Positions 21,998 to 30,742 of a stretch of DNA of 38,688 bases are shown here, piece after piece; the stretch's first letter is position 1; the number at the start of each line of letters is the position of its first letter. The stretch spans positions 1 through 38,688 of the forward strand of contig JAIXSK010000008.1 of NCBI GenBank assembly GCA_027484725.1. The letters are read 5' to 3'. The position numbers were made by a program, and so were the translations under genes. This stretch comes from Flavobacterium sp. (GTDB taxonomy: Bacteria; Bacteroidota; Bacteroidia; Flavobacteriales; Flavobacteriaceae). A model generated the notes under the pieces. That model saw nothing but the letters and a program-made list of their open reading frames with translations, was not told the origin of the DNA and did not search any database.

Positions 21998-22699
21998 TTA
22001 CGTTTTAATGATCTGGTTCAAGATGATAGTAGGTTGAATGTTCGGGTGCGATTCACTGCCACCTGCGGCTAAAGTCACGGTTGTAAGCGTGGTGTTGCTA
22101 TTGCCTGAACTTGTAACGTACGTCGTTGCACCAGTGTTTGTGATGCCGCCGTTGCTCTGCGCGTATGTTGTGTGACCGTGCGCCGGCATTTGACCGGTGG
22201 TCAGTCCGTGCGCTTGAGATCCGCCAGCCGCGCCAAGCGTGGCGCCGTCAACGACACCAAACCGAAGCGACACAGTCGCGCTTGCTGTGGCGTTGGCGCT
22301 GATCGTGATAGCCGTTCCGCTGGTGATGGTGGCAATGGTCGCGCCGGCTGGGATGCCTGAACCGAATACCTGCATGCCAACCGATAAACCGGCAGTCGAT
22401 GACAGGCCGGTGATGTTCACGCTGGCGTTCGTCGTGGTCCCGTTCATGGTGGCGTTCAGCCGATTGCCAGCTGTGCCGCCCATGTTGTCTTTGCCGGCAG
22501 GTACACGTCCGCGCAGATCTGGAACGTTGAATGTAGTGGAACCGTCACCGGCTCCGTAAGTAGTGCCTATGGCGTTAAACAAGGCCGCATAGGTAGTCCG
22601 GCTAACGGCTTGACCGAAGCATAACAACCAGCCTGTCGGCTCAACTGATCCAGCGAACGGCAGTACAATGCCAGGCGCCAAAAGTTCTAGTGATCTCAA
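21998..22699 (-). CDS. Tail collar-domain fibre protein
   Basis: A 233-residue protein with a phage tail-collar domain at residues 10-75 (FAGSVEPTGWLLCFGQAVSR, YAALFNAIGTTYGAGDGSTT, FNVPDLRGRVPAGKDNMGG). A beta-rich insert follows (about 80-165), then the HGLTTGQMPAHGHTTY and SESHPNIQPTIILNQIIKT end typical of microcystin-dependent/collar proteins. It lies after the main fibre and may be a second fibre tip. The start is TTG at 22699, immediately after an in-frame stop, with GGAGGG about 9 bases upstream. Confidence 0.82.
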   Translation of the reverse strand: MRSLELLAPGIVLPFAGSVEPTGWLLCFGQAVSRTTYAALFNAIGTTYGAGDGSTTFNVPDLRGRVPAGKDNMGGTAGNRLNATMNGTTTNASVNITGLSSTAGLSVGMQVFGSGIPAGATIATITSGTAITISANATASATVSLRFGVVDGATLGAAGGSQAHGLTTGQMPAHGHTTYAQSNGGITNTGATTYVTSSGNSNTTLTTVTLAAGGSESHPNIQPTIILNQIIKT

Positions 22700-22718
22700 T
22701 CAATGGTCCCTCCATCGG

Positions 22719-24083
22719 TTACGCGGTACGCTGCCAAAGCGCCACGGTGAAATACGGTGGCAGATTGCTGCCGGCGTTAGTCGATACGGTGTGGCTGTGC
22801 GATCCGTCGCCGCCAATGCTGTGCGCGTGCGTTCCACTGCTGGAAATGATGTGGCTGTGACCCTGGCCACCACCGGTTTCAGACGTCAGCGAACGGCGCG
22901 TGCTGTTCGTCGAATTGTCGAAGTCTTCAGTGGTTACGTTAGGTTGCCCAGTGGCCTGGCCATAAATGGCGTAGTTCGTGCCGCCTTCTGGCAGCATGTG
23001 ACTGTGCGCAGGGATTTGGTCCACGGTCAGCGTGGTACTGCCTGTGTTCCCGCCATGGCTGTGATCGCCACCAGCGCCAGACGATCCGCCGTGGTTGTGG
23101 CTGCCGGCCGTGTTGGTGCTGCCGGTGTGCGTGTGGGTCTTGCTGCCGCCAGTCTCGCCAATGGCGTCGAAATCCGAATCCGACGAAGAAAAACCGAAGA
23201 TTGCTCGACCTTCAGCGACGCGCGCCCACGTGCCATACCCGAACAGCGTTGCAGGTGCTGTGGCCAGCCCAAGCATGATGATTTGGCCGACCTTGATTGC
23301 TTCCAGGTTTCCGGCCGGTTCATTCTGCGTCAGCGTGATCAGTGTGCCGGCTGGATAGCTGGTAGACAGCGTGATCCGCGTCGCCGTGTTGATGGTGTAG
23401 CGCGAACGCGGCAGACGAATGCCATCGATGTAAACCGCAAGGCCGGTAGTCGATACAGTGGTCAGGTCAACGATGGTCTGGCTTGCCGCCAGCGTCTGTG
23501 TTTCTTCCAGCGTATTGACCACGATGTTGACGTTCGTCGGGTTCGCCCACTCCGTGTCTCCGTCCAGGTTTGAACGCTTGCGCAGGATCTGGCCGGTAGT
23601 TCCGCCAGGCAGCATCGCTGTCAGGCTGAAGTTCGCTTCTACCCAACTCTGCGTTGCAGTTACTAGTGTGCTGTCAATGGTCAGGTTAATGGTTTCCGCG
23701 TGGTCAATAGCAATGACCATGCGCAGCACCAATTCGCCCAGGCTGTTTTCGGTGATCTCTGGCTTGTAAATTGACGGCATGTTGCCGATTGCGAATAGCG
23801 TACCATCATCGTCAAACAGTGCGATTTCTCGCACCGTGAACCCGCCGTCGTCCATCGGCACAATCATTTCCGCGACCAGGTAGCCGTCCTGGTTGACAGC
23901 CAGCTGATTGACTGGCGCGCGGAATACCTCATGCACTAGGCCAGTGCTGGTCGGTGTCGGGTTCGGCGTTGTGCCGTTCCCATCACCGATGGCCATTTCA
24001 GACATGGTCAGCGTAGTGCCTGCCGCCAGCGCTGCGCTGATTTTCGCCAGCGCTGCGTTTGTAAGTGTCGTGTAAAACGTCAA
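22719..24083 (-). CDS. H: Tail fibre with DUF3751 N-terminus and His-rich tip
   Basis: A 454-residue fibre. Residues 1-155 are the DUF3751 tail-attachment domain typical of P2 H and relatives (TLTMSEMAIGDGNGTTPNPT, VHEVFRAPVNQLAVNQDGYL, NSLGELVLRMVIAIDHAETI). After a shaft, residues 290-454 form a collar-like tip containing about eight HxH pairs, such as KTHTHTG, SHNHGG, DHSHGG, GHSHI, THAHS and SHSHT, which may bind iron. It ends LPPYFTVALWQRTA, the usual collar C-terminus. The start is TTG at 24083: GGAGG lies 7 bases upstream, and the next ATG would cut into the domain. Confidence 0.87.
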   Translation of the reverse strand: MTFYTTLTNAALAKISAALAAGTTLTMSEMAIGDGNGTTPNPTPTSTGLVHEVFRAPVNQLAVNQDGYLVAEMIVPMDDGGFTVREIALFDDDGTLFAIGNMPSIYKPEITENSLGELVLRMVIAIDHAETINLTIDSTLVTATQSWVEANFSLTAMLPGGTTGQILRKRSNLDGDTEWANPTNVNIVVNTLEETQTLAASQTIVDLTTVSTTGLAVYIDGIRLPRSRYTINTATRITLSTSYPAGTLITLTQNEPAGNLEAIKVGQIIMLGLATAPATLFGYGTWARVAEGRAIFGFSSSDSDFDAIGETGGSKTHTHTGSTNTAGSHNHGGSSGAGGDHSHGGNTGSTTLTVDQIPAHSHMLPEGGTNYAIYGQATGQPNVTTEDFDNSTNSTRRSLTSETGGGQGHSHIISSSGTHAHSIGGDGSHSHTVSTNAGSNLPPYFTVALWQRTA

Positions 24084-24104
24084 TTTAACCTCCGGCCAAA
24101 AATA

Positions 24105-26027
24105 TTAAGTCGCTGCGTTGTATGTTACTTGTAAGCTGACCGTATACACATGCCCTATTGCCAGGGCCGGAAAAACGTTAGCAATACTCGCAATAAATGT
24201 GCTGTTGAATGCGTACATTAGAGTGTTAGACAACACGACAGATGCACCGCCGCCAGAATCTTGTATCCATACGGTGCCGACTACCCCGCCGGTTTTATCA
24301 ATAGGGTACGGCAAATCCGTGATCCATAAATCAGCAACGCCGCCGGTTGTACTGTTAGCGGTAAGTGTTGCCTTCGCATCAATAGTTACTTGCCGCCCGA
24401 TTTTAGTGAGTCGGTTTATTTGATTGGACGCTGTAAACGGCGTTGCCGCTCCCTGTCTCCAAGTCAGATTGAACGATCCTTCGTTTAATTCACGATAATC
24501 GTCTAGAACCCTCGGGTCGTCGTGGTACGGTTTAGCATCTGTGCCAGATGGAAAATGCACAGGACCACCAAAAACCCCAATTTCAGGGTACATGCCGCCC
24601 AAGTGGCTGGCGCCAGAACTATTTCCCGTACGAATGTACAAGCCGCGGGTTCCCATATTTCCACTAGTCAGAGAAGGCACCAAGGCTGTAGGATCATTGG
24701 CTTGTATCGGATCGATAATCTTAAATCCCCAGGCCGCCGCCTTTACGTCAAAGAAGCTGGCTTGGTTCCCACCAGATAGCCACGGCCTTTCGAGCGTGAT
24801 GTTTGTACCTGAAAGAATTTGAACACCCTTTTGCGCAGTACCAGCCCCCGCAATTGTAGGTTCTTTAAAACAGATCGAATCGCAACCAGCGCCTCCTGCA
24901 CGGGTTTGGCTGTCTACGGTCAACTGAAACCCTGCATTAGCTGAAGACGTCCAAGATATCGATGTGTTCAGCGCTGTCCACAGCATCTTATTGCCTGCGA
25001 TGCTGTACGACGTGGATCCTGCTGTGTAGTCTTCATAGTTGTTTTCAAGCCATAGGTTTGAAAAATCCATGTTACGAACGGTGCTGTTATCCATGCGAAG
25101 GATATACATGCCACCCATTTTGTTTGATTCGCACTTCAGGCTGGACAAGTCACAGTTTGCACCATCCCGAATAATTGCGCCGAAACCTAACCCGACTCTA
25201 CTAACGCAGTTCACCATCATGAATGCGGTGTTAGAAATCGCCGTCGGTGTTAAAAACGGGTAGATATAAGGCATAGCTTCTTCTTCGGTTATTGCAAAGT
25301 TGCACTTAGCGCCACCAAGGAATGAAACGTTTTTAAGCTCGTTTGCATTAGCCCCGTCGCAAATAGAAAACGTATAATCAAAACCTTGGACGCAGGAATC
25401 TTCGTGTACTGTTGCGCCAGTGCCGACGATCACTCCGAACTCAGACGTGCCCTTGATTTGAATGTTTCTAAAGCCAGAACCCTGCGCAGCACCGAATGTG
25501 GTATGTGGGCCTGTCCAACTGAAAAACATAACGAATTTAGCGCCGGAAGCATTTGTGATCTGCGCCACGTTGTCGTTCAGGTCATAGCTAAATGCGGACG
25601 AAATACCTTCCAGCAGAATGCGTGGTCGGTTAATTATCCAATCTTTTATTGCGTACTTCCTGGTGCACAGGATTGAGCCACCACCATTGGCGTGCAGATA
25701 CTCTTTAGCGGCTTCAAAAGCCGCTGTATCATCGGCAGGAAAACCAGCAGCACCAAACCGTTCCGGTGTAACTGTCAGGCGTGCAAGTGCATTCACTGGA
25801 ATGCCACCAACAAGAAGTGAACTGCTAGGATCTGCCAGTGCATTGCGTTGAACCGCACCAGCAACCAACTGGCCATTTTGCCGCATAAATTCAGCAAGCG
25901 TTGGCAGCTCTCCCGATTCAGTAGTGACGGTCGCGTTTTCTGGACCATTCGCCCATTGCCGCGCAATCTCGCTGGCAGATTCAGCTTTTACGGTTGCCGC
26001 TTCTAGGCGTTCAGCTACAGTCGTCAT
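24105..26027 (-). CDS. Tailspike/fibre with pectin-lyase-like beta-helix
   Basis: A 640-residue tailspike. Residues 1-85 are an adaptor (EIARQWANGPENATVTTESG, NGQLVAGAVQRNALADPSS). The beta-helix begins at about 90 with FGAAGFPADDTAAFEAAKEY, the standard pectate-lyase-like opening, and runs to about 480. The last 130 residues are a beta sandwich (NLTWRQGAATPFTASNQINR, GVVGTVWIQDSGGGASVVLS) that probably folds the trimer or binds sugar. It should bind, and may cleave, a surface polysaccharide; catalytic residues cannot be picked by eye. The gene is clearly more AT-rich than its neighbours, a sign of recent exchange. The ATG overlaps the gpI stop (ATGA). Confidence 0.87.
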   Translation of the reverse strand: MTTVAERLEAATVKAESASEIARQWANGPENATVTTESGELPTLAEFMRQNGQLVAGAVQRNALADPSSSLLVGGIPVNALARLTVTPERFGAAGFPADDTAAFEAAKEYLHANGGGSILCTRKYAIKDWIINRPRILLEGISSAFSYDLNDNVAQITNASGAKFVMFFSWTGPHTTFGAAQGSGFRNIQIKGTSEFGVIVGTGATVHEDSCVQGFDYTFSICDGANANELKNVSFLGGAKCNFAITEEEAMPYIYPFLTPTAISNTAFMMVNCVSRVGLGFGAIIRDGANCDLSSLKCESNKMGGMYILRMDNSTVRNMDFSNLWLENNYEDYTAGSTSYSIAGNKMLWTALNTSISWTSSANAGFQLTVDSQTRAGGAGCDSICFKEPTIAGAGTAQKGVQILSGTNITLERPWLSGGNQASFFDVKAAAWGFKIIDPIQANDPTALVPSLTSGNMGTRGLYIRTGNSSGASHLGGMYPEIGVFGGPVHFPSGTDAKPYHDDPRVLDDYRELNEGSFNLTWRQGAATPFTASNQINRLTKIGRQVTIDAKATLTANSTTGGVADLWITDLPYPIDKTGGVVGTVWIQDSGGGASVVLSNTLMYAFNSTFIASIANVFPALAIGHVYTVSLQVTYNAAT

Positions 26028-26629
26028 GCAAAGTCTCCCGGAACTTCAAAATTCATTGCTTCATACCAACCGTTTGTGGCGTTCATTATAGCGTTGATGC
26101 TGTTGTCGTAGACCTCAACAGTTTCACCGTAAAGGCTAACAGCGCCTGTGAATGCCGGCGCCGTGTTCTTTGTTCTGATGCGCATTCTTGCCAAGTGGCT
26201 GCGCGTGTTTTTGGCCTGATTTACCAGTGCCACGGCTTCATTGAACAGGCCGATACTGGTCATTGAACCGTCGGTGTCCAGGTCAATGGCGAACGTGTAT
26301 GGCGGTAGCTCCGCTGGAACCTGCCACCACTCAACCAGGGTTAGCTGGTAGCCAAGCGCACCCAAGCTCGCTTTCACCGCCGCCGGCGTTCCTTTGGTGC
26401 TGTGAACCTCAAAGCTGGCCGCAATGGTTGCGCGCTTCTGCGCTTCTGCCCAGTTGCTGTTCCATTCGTCAACCGACACCGCCCAGGCAAGCCATGGCAG
26501 CAGGTCGGCTGGACAGGTCTGCGCATTCCACAGCTGGCGCGTCTTGACCGGAACGTCACCGACGCGCGCTGTTGCCCCTTCCAGCGCCGATTCCTGCGCT
26601 GTTGCGTTCGGCGGCAGTAGGCTACTCAT
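26024..26629 (-). CDS. I: Baseplate protein I
   Basis: A 201-residue gpI homologue (LLPPNATAQESALEGATARV, QLWNAQTCPADLLPWLAWAV, SVDEWNSNWAEAQKRATIAA, HSTKGTPAAVKASLGALGY). In P2 it joins baseplate and fibre. It overlaps the J stop by 8 bases and the spike ATG by 4. Confidence 0.95.
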   Translation of the reverse strand: MSSLLPPNATAQESALEGATARVGDVPVKTRQLWNAQTCPADLLPWLAWAVSVDEWNSNWAEAQKRATIAASFEVHSTKGTPAAVKASLGALGYQLTLVEWWQVPAELPPYTFAIDLDTDGSMTSIGLFNEAVALVNQAKNTRSHLARMRIRTKNTAPAFTGAVSLYGETVEVYDNSINAIMNATNGWYEAMNFEVPGDFA

Positions 26630-27521
26630 CGCGGCCGCCGAAATTAATCTGAATCAGTGTGCAGTAGGCTGCCTGCGTTGCGTCTTCGACCAACGACGCC
26701 GGCGGCGAAGCGAGTACGACACGCTGAACGCCTGGCAGGTGCAAGGCTGCATAGATGCCGGACAGGCTGATATCAACGCCAAGGCGGTGATTGTTGTCCG
26801 CGTATGCCTGTGCTGATGCCTGGATTGATTGCAGCACCACGGCGCTATCTGGACCAGGGTACAGGTACACGGTGGCCACGATTTGGTACGTGTGAATCGT
26901 AGGCGCCTGGACAACCACCTGGTCAGTTAGTGGCCGAACGCTTTCGTTCGACAGCTGCGCGGCTACGGCCGCCAGGGTTGCGCTGCTAGGTGTGCCGTCA
27001 CCAGTGCGACCAAGAACCGTCACAACGACTTGGCCAGGCAACGGACTGATGGCGCTGGCGTCCTTCACTGCGGCGTCAGCTGACAGCGCGTGGTAGATAT
27101 AGGCGCCAGTCGGGCCGGCTGTACTTAGGCTTTCCCAGGCAAGCAAGGCGCGCCGGCGCAGTTCGGTGTCGCTCTCCATGACGGCAGCGACAGGCGGAAT
27201 GGCGTTAGGATTGGCCGGTGTGATCACCAGGCGCGTGATGTTCAGCAGCGCCACTAGGTTGTCCAGGTCGGTGCCGGCCGCGTATGGCAGCATGACAGCG
27301 CGCGCGGATTCGTTGCACCGCTGACGGATCAGTGTTTCGCGGTACGCTGCCACTTCAAGGATTTTGTAAGCCGGGTCGGATTCCACCAGCGCAGAAAAGG
27401 CCGGATCTCGCGTCTGCAAGTCAGCCAGCATAGCCGCCAGAATGTCTTCGTAATCAATCTGTTCGACCACCGCCGGTGCTGGTAGCGCCGACAGGTCTAT
27501 CGATGTAAAGGTATCGGCCAT
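26622..27521 (-). CDS. J: Baseplate wedge protein J
   Basis: A 299-residue gpJ homologue of the baseplate J/gp47 family, visible in YEDILAAMLADLQTRDPAFS, AVMLPYAAGTDLDNLVALLN, RRALLAWESLSTAGPTGAYI, KDASAISPLPGQVVVTVLGR and LGVDISLSGIYAALHLPGVQ. It forms the wedge of the baseplate. The ATG overlaps the W stop by one base (TAATG). Confidence 0.96.
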   Translation of the reverse strand: MADTFTSIDLSALPAPAVVEQIDYEDILAAMLADLQTRDPAFSALVESDPAYKILEVAAYRETLIRQRCNESARAVMLPYAAGTDLDNLVALLNITRLVITPANPNAIPPVAAVMESDTELRRRALLAWESLSTAGPTGAYIYHALSADAAVKDASAISPLPGQVVVTVLGRTGDGTPSSATLAAVAAQLSNESVRPLTDQVVVQAPTIHTYQIVATVYLYPGPDSAVVLQSIQASAQAYADNNHRLGVDISLSGIYAALHLPGVQRVVLASPPASLVEDATQAAYCTLIQINFGGRDE

Positions 27522-27868
27522 TAAGTGATCACTATTCCGTCAAGTTTAATCGTCTGGCCGTCGATCAGATACTTACCGACCAGGTCTAATTCGACACGGC
27601 CAGGCGAAGCGGAAACGGCTTTGCAGCTGACCAATTCGAACCGCGGTTCCCACTTTTCCAGTGCTTCAGCCGTGGCCGCGTACAGGTCCAGCAGCGTGCT
27701 GCGGTTCAAAGGTGCATCGATAAGTTCGAACAGGCGCGAACCGTAGTCGCGACGCATTACCCGACTGCCAATTGGCGTTGTCAGTATGTCGCGGATGCTC
27801 TGGCGTAGGTGTTCAATACCGCCTAGCCGTTTGCCTGATGATGAATTGATGCCGTCCATAGCTGGCAT
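27521..27868 (-). CDS. W: Baseplate wedge protein W (gp25-like)
   Basis: A 115-residue homologue of P2 gpW/T4 gp25 (GIEHLRQSIRDILTTPIGSR, VMRRDYGSRLFELIDAPLNR, AEALEKWEPRFELVSCKAVS). It is a core wedge protein of contractile tails. The ATG at 27868 lies only 24 bp after the end of a late element, the shortest such distance in the window; an alternative ATG at 27859 would give 33. Confidence 0.95.
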   Translation of the reverse strand: MPAMDGINSSSGKRLGGIEHLRQSIRDILTTPIGSRVMRRDYGSRLFELIDAPLNRSTLLDLYAATAEALEKWEPRFELVSCKAVSASPGRVELDLVGKYLIDGQTIKLDGIVIT

Positions 27869-27892
27869 GATGTCTGCCAGCCATGTTGGCCA

Positions 27893-27909
27893 TCCTCTTG
27901 GGAAATTTC
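27893..27909 (-). promoter_or_regulatory. Late element copy 3 (between V and W)
   Basis: GAAATTTCCCAAGAGGA on the minus strand, one base after the gpV stop and 24 bp before the W ATG. Identical in all 17 bases to copy 2 although the flanks differ. Confidence 0.6.
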
Positions 27910-27910
27910 G

Positions 27911-28555
27911 CTAGATAGGCGCCGCTGTATTCGCACCGCCAGGCTGAATGCCGCTGTGCTGGTGCGTATCGCCAACGTTCTTGCTGTTGTGCTTGAACGT
28001 TCCGCCGACGGCTTGAAAATCGCCGTTGATAGTTGCGCCGCCGGTACCACTCATGCCGGCGCCATAGCTGATTGAACCTTCCACCACCAGGTTGCCCGTG
28101 CAGGTGGTCGTTGGCGTGTTCAGCGTGGCGCTGGTTTCAGCGTTCACCGTGGCTTCCTTGCAGTTCACCACCACTTTGCCAGAACCGGACACGGTCACGG
28201 TCAGCGTGTTGCTGGCGCTGTCATACTCGACCGTGCTGCCGTCAGGGTAGACGGTCGTTTCCTTATCCTTGCTGGTCGATGGCGACGGATGGTTGTCCTG
28301 GTACAGCGAAAACCCGACCACGCCTTGTGCCGTGTCACCGTATGGCGAAAACAGCATGACCTGTTCGCCAACCGATGGCATGGAAACGGTTCTGGTGCTT
28401 CCAGCGCGGCCAGTTCCCCAAGGCAGCCAGTCAGTGGTCAGGCCGGCGGCTTTGACCTTCACGCGCGCCTTCGCTTCGTCCAGTTCAGCAACGGTGCCGA
28501 CGCGGATCATGTTGGCCAGCTGGCGCTGGATCTCGCCTAGGACGAATTCATTCAT
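27911..28555 (-). CDS. V: Baseplate spike protein V
   Basis: A 214-residue gpV spike. The OB domain is at the N-terminus (IRVGTVAELDEAKARVKVKA, TDWLPWGTGRAGSTRTVSMP, GEQVMLFSPYGDTAQGVVGF). A triple beta-helix follows (TLTVTVSGSGKVVVNCKEAT), and the tip DTHQHSGIQPGGANTAAPI carries the HxH iron site seen in P2 gpV. The protein pierces the outer membrane of the host cell. The ATG overlaps the preceding stop (ATGA). Confidence 0.95.
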   Translation of the reverse strand: MNEFVLGEIQRQLANMIRVGTVAELDEAKARVKVKAAGLTTDWLPWGTGRAGSTRTVSMPSVGEQVMLFSPYGDTAQGVVGFSLYQDNHPSPSTSKDKETTVYPDGSTVEYDSASNTLTVTVSGSGKVVVNCKEATVNAETSATLNTPTTTCTGNLVVEGSISYGAGMSGTGGATINGDFQAVGGTFKHNSKNVGDTHQHSGIQPGGANTAAPI

Positions 28556-29151
28556 GGCGCCACCTGCTGGTAATCGCCTTCAGGCTGGCCGTCGACGTTC
28601 GGCCGCACGAACACGGTGCTTGGTGTCGGCGTCAAGCCGTCATCGTTCCAAACAGAATCGCCCAGGTGAACGATTTGGCGCCATTCCACCTTCCAGATTT
28701 CGTACTGGTCTAGCGGCTTGTCGCGTTGACCAGACATCAGGCTGGTGAAGTCGTCCTGGTACGCGCCGATCACCATGCACGGGCCGGTCGGAAGTTTCTT
28801 TGCCGTGTTGGCCGGATTGGTCCAGCGCCGATTGTGCAGCCAGGCAGCAAAGGCGGCCGCCAGCTTACGGATGGACCGTTTGGCGTTCGGCGTCGTGAAT
28901 CGGATCACCAGTTCAGCTTCGAAGTGCGCCATCACGGCCAGCTGTTCGGTGAACGGGTCGTTTTCGTCGCTGGCTTCCAGTTCGGACAGGTTCAACAGGC
29001 AAGCCGGCACCGGCAGCGTCTTGCGGTCTTCGTGGTCGTTGCCTTCGCCCCGGTAAAACTCGACGGTGCGCAGGTCAGGGAATTTCGCCTGGATATCGGC
29101 AACGATGGCAGCGTGCAACGTGTCAAGGTCAATTTCTGTATTGGCGTTCAT
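28552..29151 (-). CDS. Probable tail terminator/completion protein
   Basis: A 199-residue protein (LHAAIVADIQAKFPDLRTVE, FYRGEGNDHEDRKTLPVPAC, HFEAELVIRFTTPNAKRSIR). Early strands and helix match the tail-terminator/DUF1834-like style, and the place between the Z-like protein and V is where P2 has its tail-completion genes. No firm family match can be made by eye. The ATG overlaps the Z stop as ATGA. Confidence 0.6.
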   Translation of the reverse strand: MNANTEIDLDTLHAAIVADIQAKFPDLRTVEFYRGEGNDHEDRKTLPVPACLLNLSELEASDENDPFTEQLAVMAHFEAELVIRFTTPNAKRSIRKLAAAFAAWLHNRRWTNPANTAKKLPTGPCMVIGAYQDDFTSLMSGQRDKPLDQYEIWKVEWRQIVHLGDSVWNDDGLTPTPSTVFVRPNVDGQPEGDYQQVAP

Positions 29152-29699
29152 GCTTCACCTAATTGGTAACGGACGCGCGCTTGCAGATCCCGGCGAAAGT
29201 GCTGCCAGAATATTTCCTCCGTTTGCACGAAAATTTCGTCTTCGATGTAGACGATGGCGCGGTCTTCGATTGTGATTGTCTGTTCGGCAATTGGCAGGCG
29301 CTGTTTGCCCTGCCGCTTGAATATGGTGTTGCGGCCTTTGTACGTGCTTTTGGCAACGAACCCGCTTTTGAAAAAATAGTCGCCCATGAAGGCGCCTGCC
29401 GGGTCTTCTTTTGGCCGGCCTTTGAAACTCGATACCGGCAGCGGGTTCAGGCCGTACCACAGTGCCACGCCGCCATCCTTTCCAGCGGACCGAAGCCGGA
29501 TGGACTTCAGGCGCTTGCGCAGAACGCTGGCAGCGCGCAGTTGCAGTTCTCTGGTCAGCCCTTTGCTGGATAGCTTGCGCAGGCTGGCTTCAGTGCGTCG
29601 CAGCGCCCTGGTCAGCGCGTAGCGCACCTGTAGGTCGGTGGCGCTTAGTTCGTTGGCGACTTCGCGCAGGCCAAGCGCGTCAATATCAAAGTGAATCAC
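29148..29699 (-). CDS. Prophage minor tail protein Z-like
   Basis: A 183-residue protein with the GPZ pattern: ATDLQVRYALTRALRRTEAS, LRAASVLRKRLKSIRLRSAG, ALWYGLNPLPVSSFKGRP and FVAKSTYKGRNTIFKRQGKQ. In lambda, gpZ is a tail-completion protein needed for correct head-tail joining. The start is GTG at 29699, which overlaps the upstream gene by 14 bases; the good match from residue 1 supports it. It joins the lambda-type head to the P2-type tail here. Confidence 0.82.
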   Translation of the reverse strand: MIHFDIDALGLREVANELSATDLQVRYALTRALRRTEASLRKLSSKGLTRELQLRAASVLRKRLKSIRLRSAGKDGGVALWYGLNPLPVSSFKGRPKEDPAGAFMGDYFFKSGFVAKSTYKGRNTIFKRQGKQRLPIAEQTITIEDRAIVYIEDEIFVQTEEIFWQHFRRDLQARVRYQLGEA

Positions 29700-30018
29700 C
29701 GGACACCGCCAAAGTGACCATGGCCATACCGGTTCCGTCCGGCTGATAGCTGGTCAGCGCTTCGTATGTCGTGCCGCCCACTTGCACCAGGTCGCCGCGG
29801 CGAACGTGAACCAGGTCGGATTCCTTGCCGGTGATGCGTGGTTGGCTGCTGTCGGCGTCGTACTCGCCAAGCTGTGCGTTGAAGTAGGGTTCGTCAAAAA
29901 TCACTGAAACGGTTTTCCGGCTGCCGTCCTGGAAACGAAGAACGGCGGGTGTAGCAAACCCGCCGTCATCGTCTACAGCCAGAAAGTCGTCCAGGTTTTC
30001 CCAAGACGGCTTAGGCAT
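29686..30018 (-). CDS. Head-tail joining protein (FII-like)
   Basis: A 110-residue protein with the beta-rich pattern VIFDEPYFNAQLGEYDADSS, KESDLVHVRRGDLVQVGGTT and YEALTSYQPDGTGMAMVTLA, as in lambda FII/gp6-like head-tail connectors. It overlaps the upstream stop by one base (TAATG). Confidence 0.72.
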   Translation of the reverse strand: MPKPSWENLDDFLAVDDDGGFATPAVLRFQDGSRKTVSVIFDEPYFNAQLGEYDADSSQPRITGKESDLVHVRRGDLVQVGGTTYEALTSYQPDGTGMAMVTLAVSGDSL

Positions 30019-30371
30019 TACGCGTACTTCTTACGACCGACCAAAGTCACACTGCGGACCACAGCAGTGGCGCCGCCGGCCAGGGTATCGACTACACGGA
30101 CAAACTTGCGCAGCTTGTCGGCGTTGATCATGATTTCCTGGTAGCTGGCCGATGTAGTCACAGCCGTGAACTGGTCGCCAGTGTCGGTCCAGTTCGTCGA
30201 ACCGTCGTCACTGTGCTGCAGCTTGATCGTGTTGGTGCCGGCGTTGGTGGCGCCTGAGTTCAGCACCAGCAATGCGATGCCCTGGTAGTCGCCTACGTTA
30301 ACGGCCGAACCGTTACCGCTGGCTGCAATGCTGGCAGCGACAGCCAGCGCAACTGTTGAAACTCCACGCAT
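30018..30371 (-). CDS. Probable head decoration or minor capsid protein
   Basis: A 117-residue protein, beta-rich (GDYQGIALLVLNSGATNAGT, TIKLQHSDDGSTNWTDTGDQ, ADKLRKFVRVVDTLAGGATA). N-terminal residues 1-20 are alanine-rich and helical. No family is recognised; its place after the capsid and the immunoglobulin-like look suggest a capsid-surface protein. It is 3 bp after the gene before it. Confidence 0.6.
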   Translation of the reverse strand: MRGVSTVALAVAASIAASGNGSAVNVGDYQGIALLVLNSGATNAGTNTIKLQHSDDGSTNWTDTGDQFTAVTTSASYQEIMINADKLRKFVRVVDTLAGGATAVVRSVTLVGRKKYA

Positions 30372-30374
30372 GGG

Positions 30375-30695
30375 TTATTCTCCTGCTTTCTCGCCTTCGG
30401 CTTTCGCTTCGATGGCTTCAATGATCTGCGCCTTGGTGGCGCCTGAACCGATTTCGATTTCCAGTTCCTTGGCCTTGGCCAGCAACTGTTCCTTGGTCAG
30501 CTTCGACAGTTCGTCGCTGCCTGGTTCGGTCTGTGCTTCGTCGGCGCCATCTTCAACCGTGGCCAGTTCGGCTTTGCCGCGTGCCAGGAAGTTTTTCGCT
30601 TCCAGTTCGCCAACTTCCACCATTTCACCAGCACGGCAAACTACGCCGTCAATAACCAGCGCGCTGGTCAGTTTCAAAACGTATGTCTTGCTCAT
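30375..30695 (-). CDS. Small head protein with HeH/SAP-like C-terminus
   Basis: A 106-residue protein. The N-terminal 45 residues are a small beta domain (YVLKLTSALVIDGVVCRAGE), then an acidic linker, then a HeH/SAP-like helix-hairpin at 63-95 (SKLTKEQLLAKAKELEIEI, SGATKAQIIEAIEAK). Such proteins sit directly after the capsid gene in several phages and may decorate the head or contact DNA. AGGTGA is 6 bases before the ATG. Confidence 0.65.
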   Translation of the reverse strand: MSKTYVLKLTSALVIDGVVCRAGEMVEVGELEAKNFLARGKAELATVEDGADEAQTEPGSDELSKLTKEQLLAKAKELEIEIGSGATKAQIIEAIEAKAEGEKAGE

Positions 30696-30712
30696 TTTTT
30701 CACCTTAGTGAA

Positions 30713-30732
30713 ACGGCCGCCGAAGCGGCCGT
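30713..30732 (-). other. UUCG hairpin after the capsid gene
   Basis: On the minus strand ACGGCCGC and GCGGCCGT pair over 8 bp around TTCG, 10 bp after the capsid stop. Only TTTC follows, so it is a weak terminator or an mRNA-stabilising hairpin that can raise capsid expression over the downstream genes. Confidence 0.55.
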
Positions 30733-30742
30733 CAGCTAGTTA

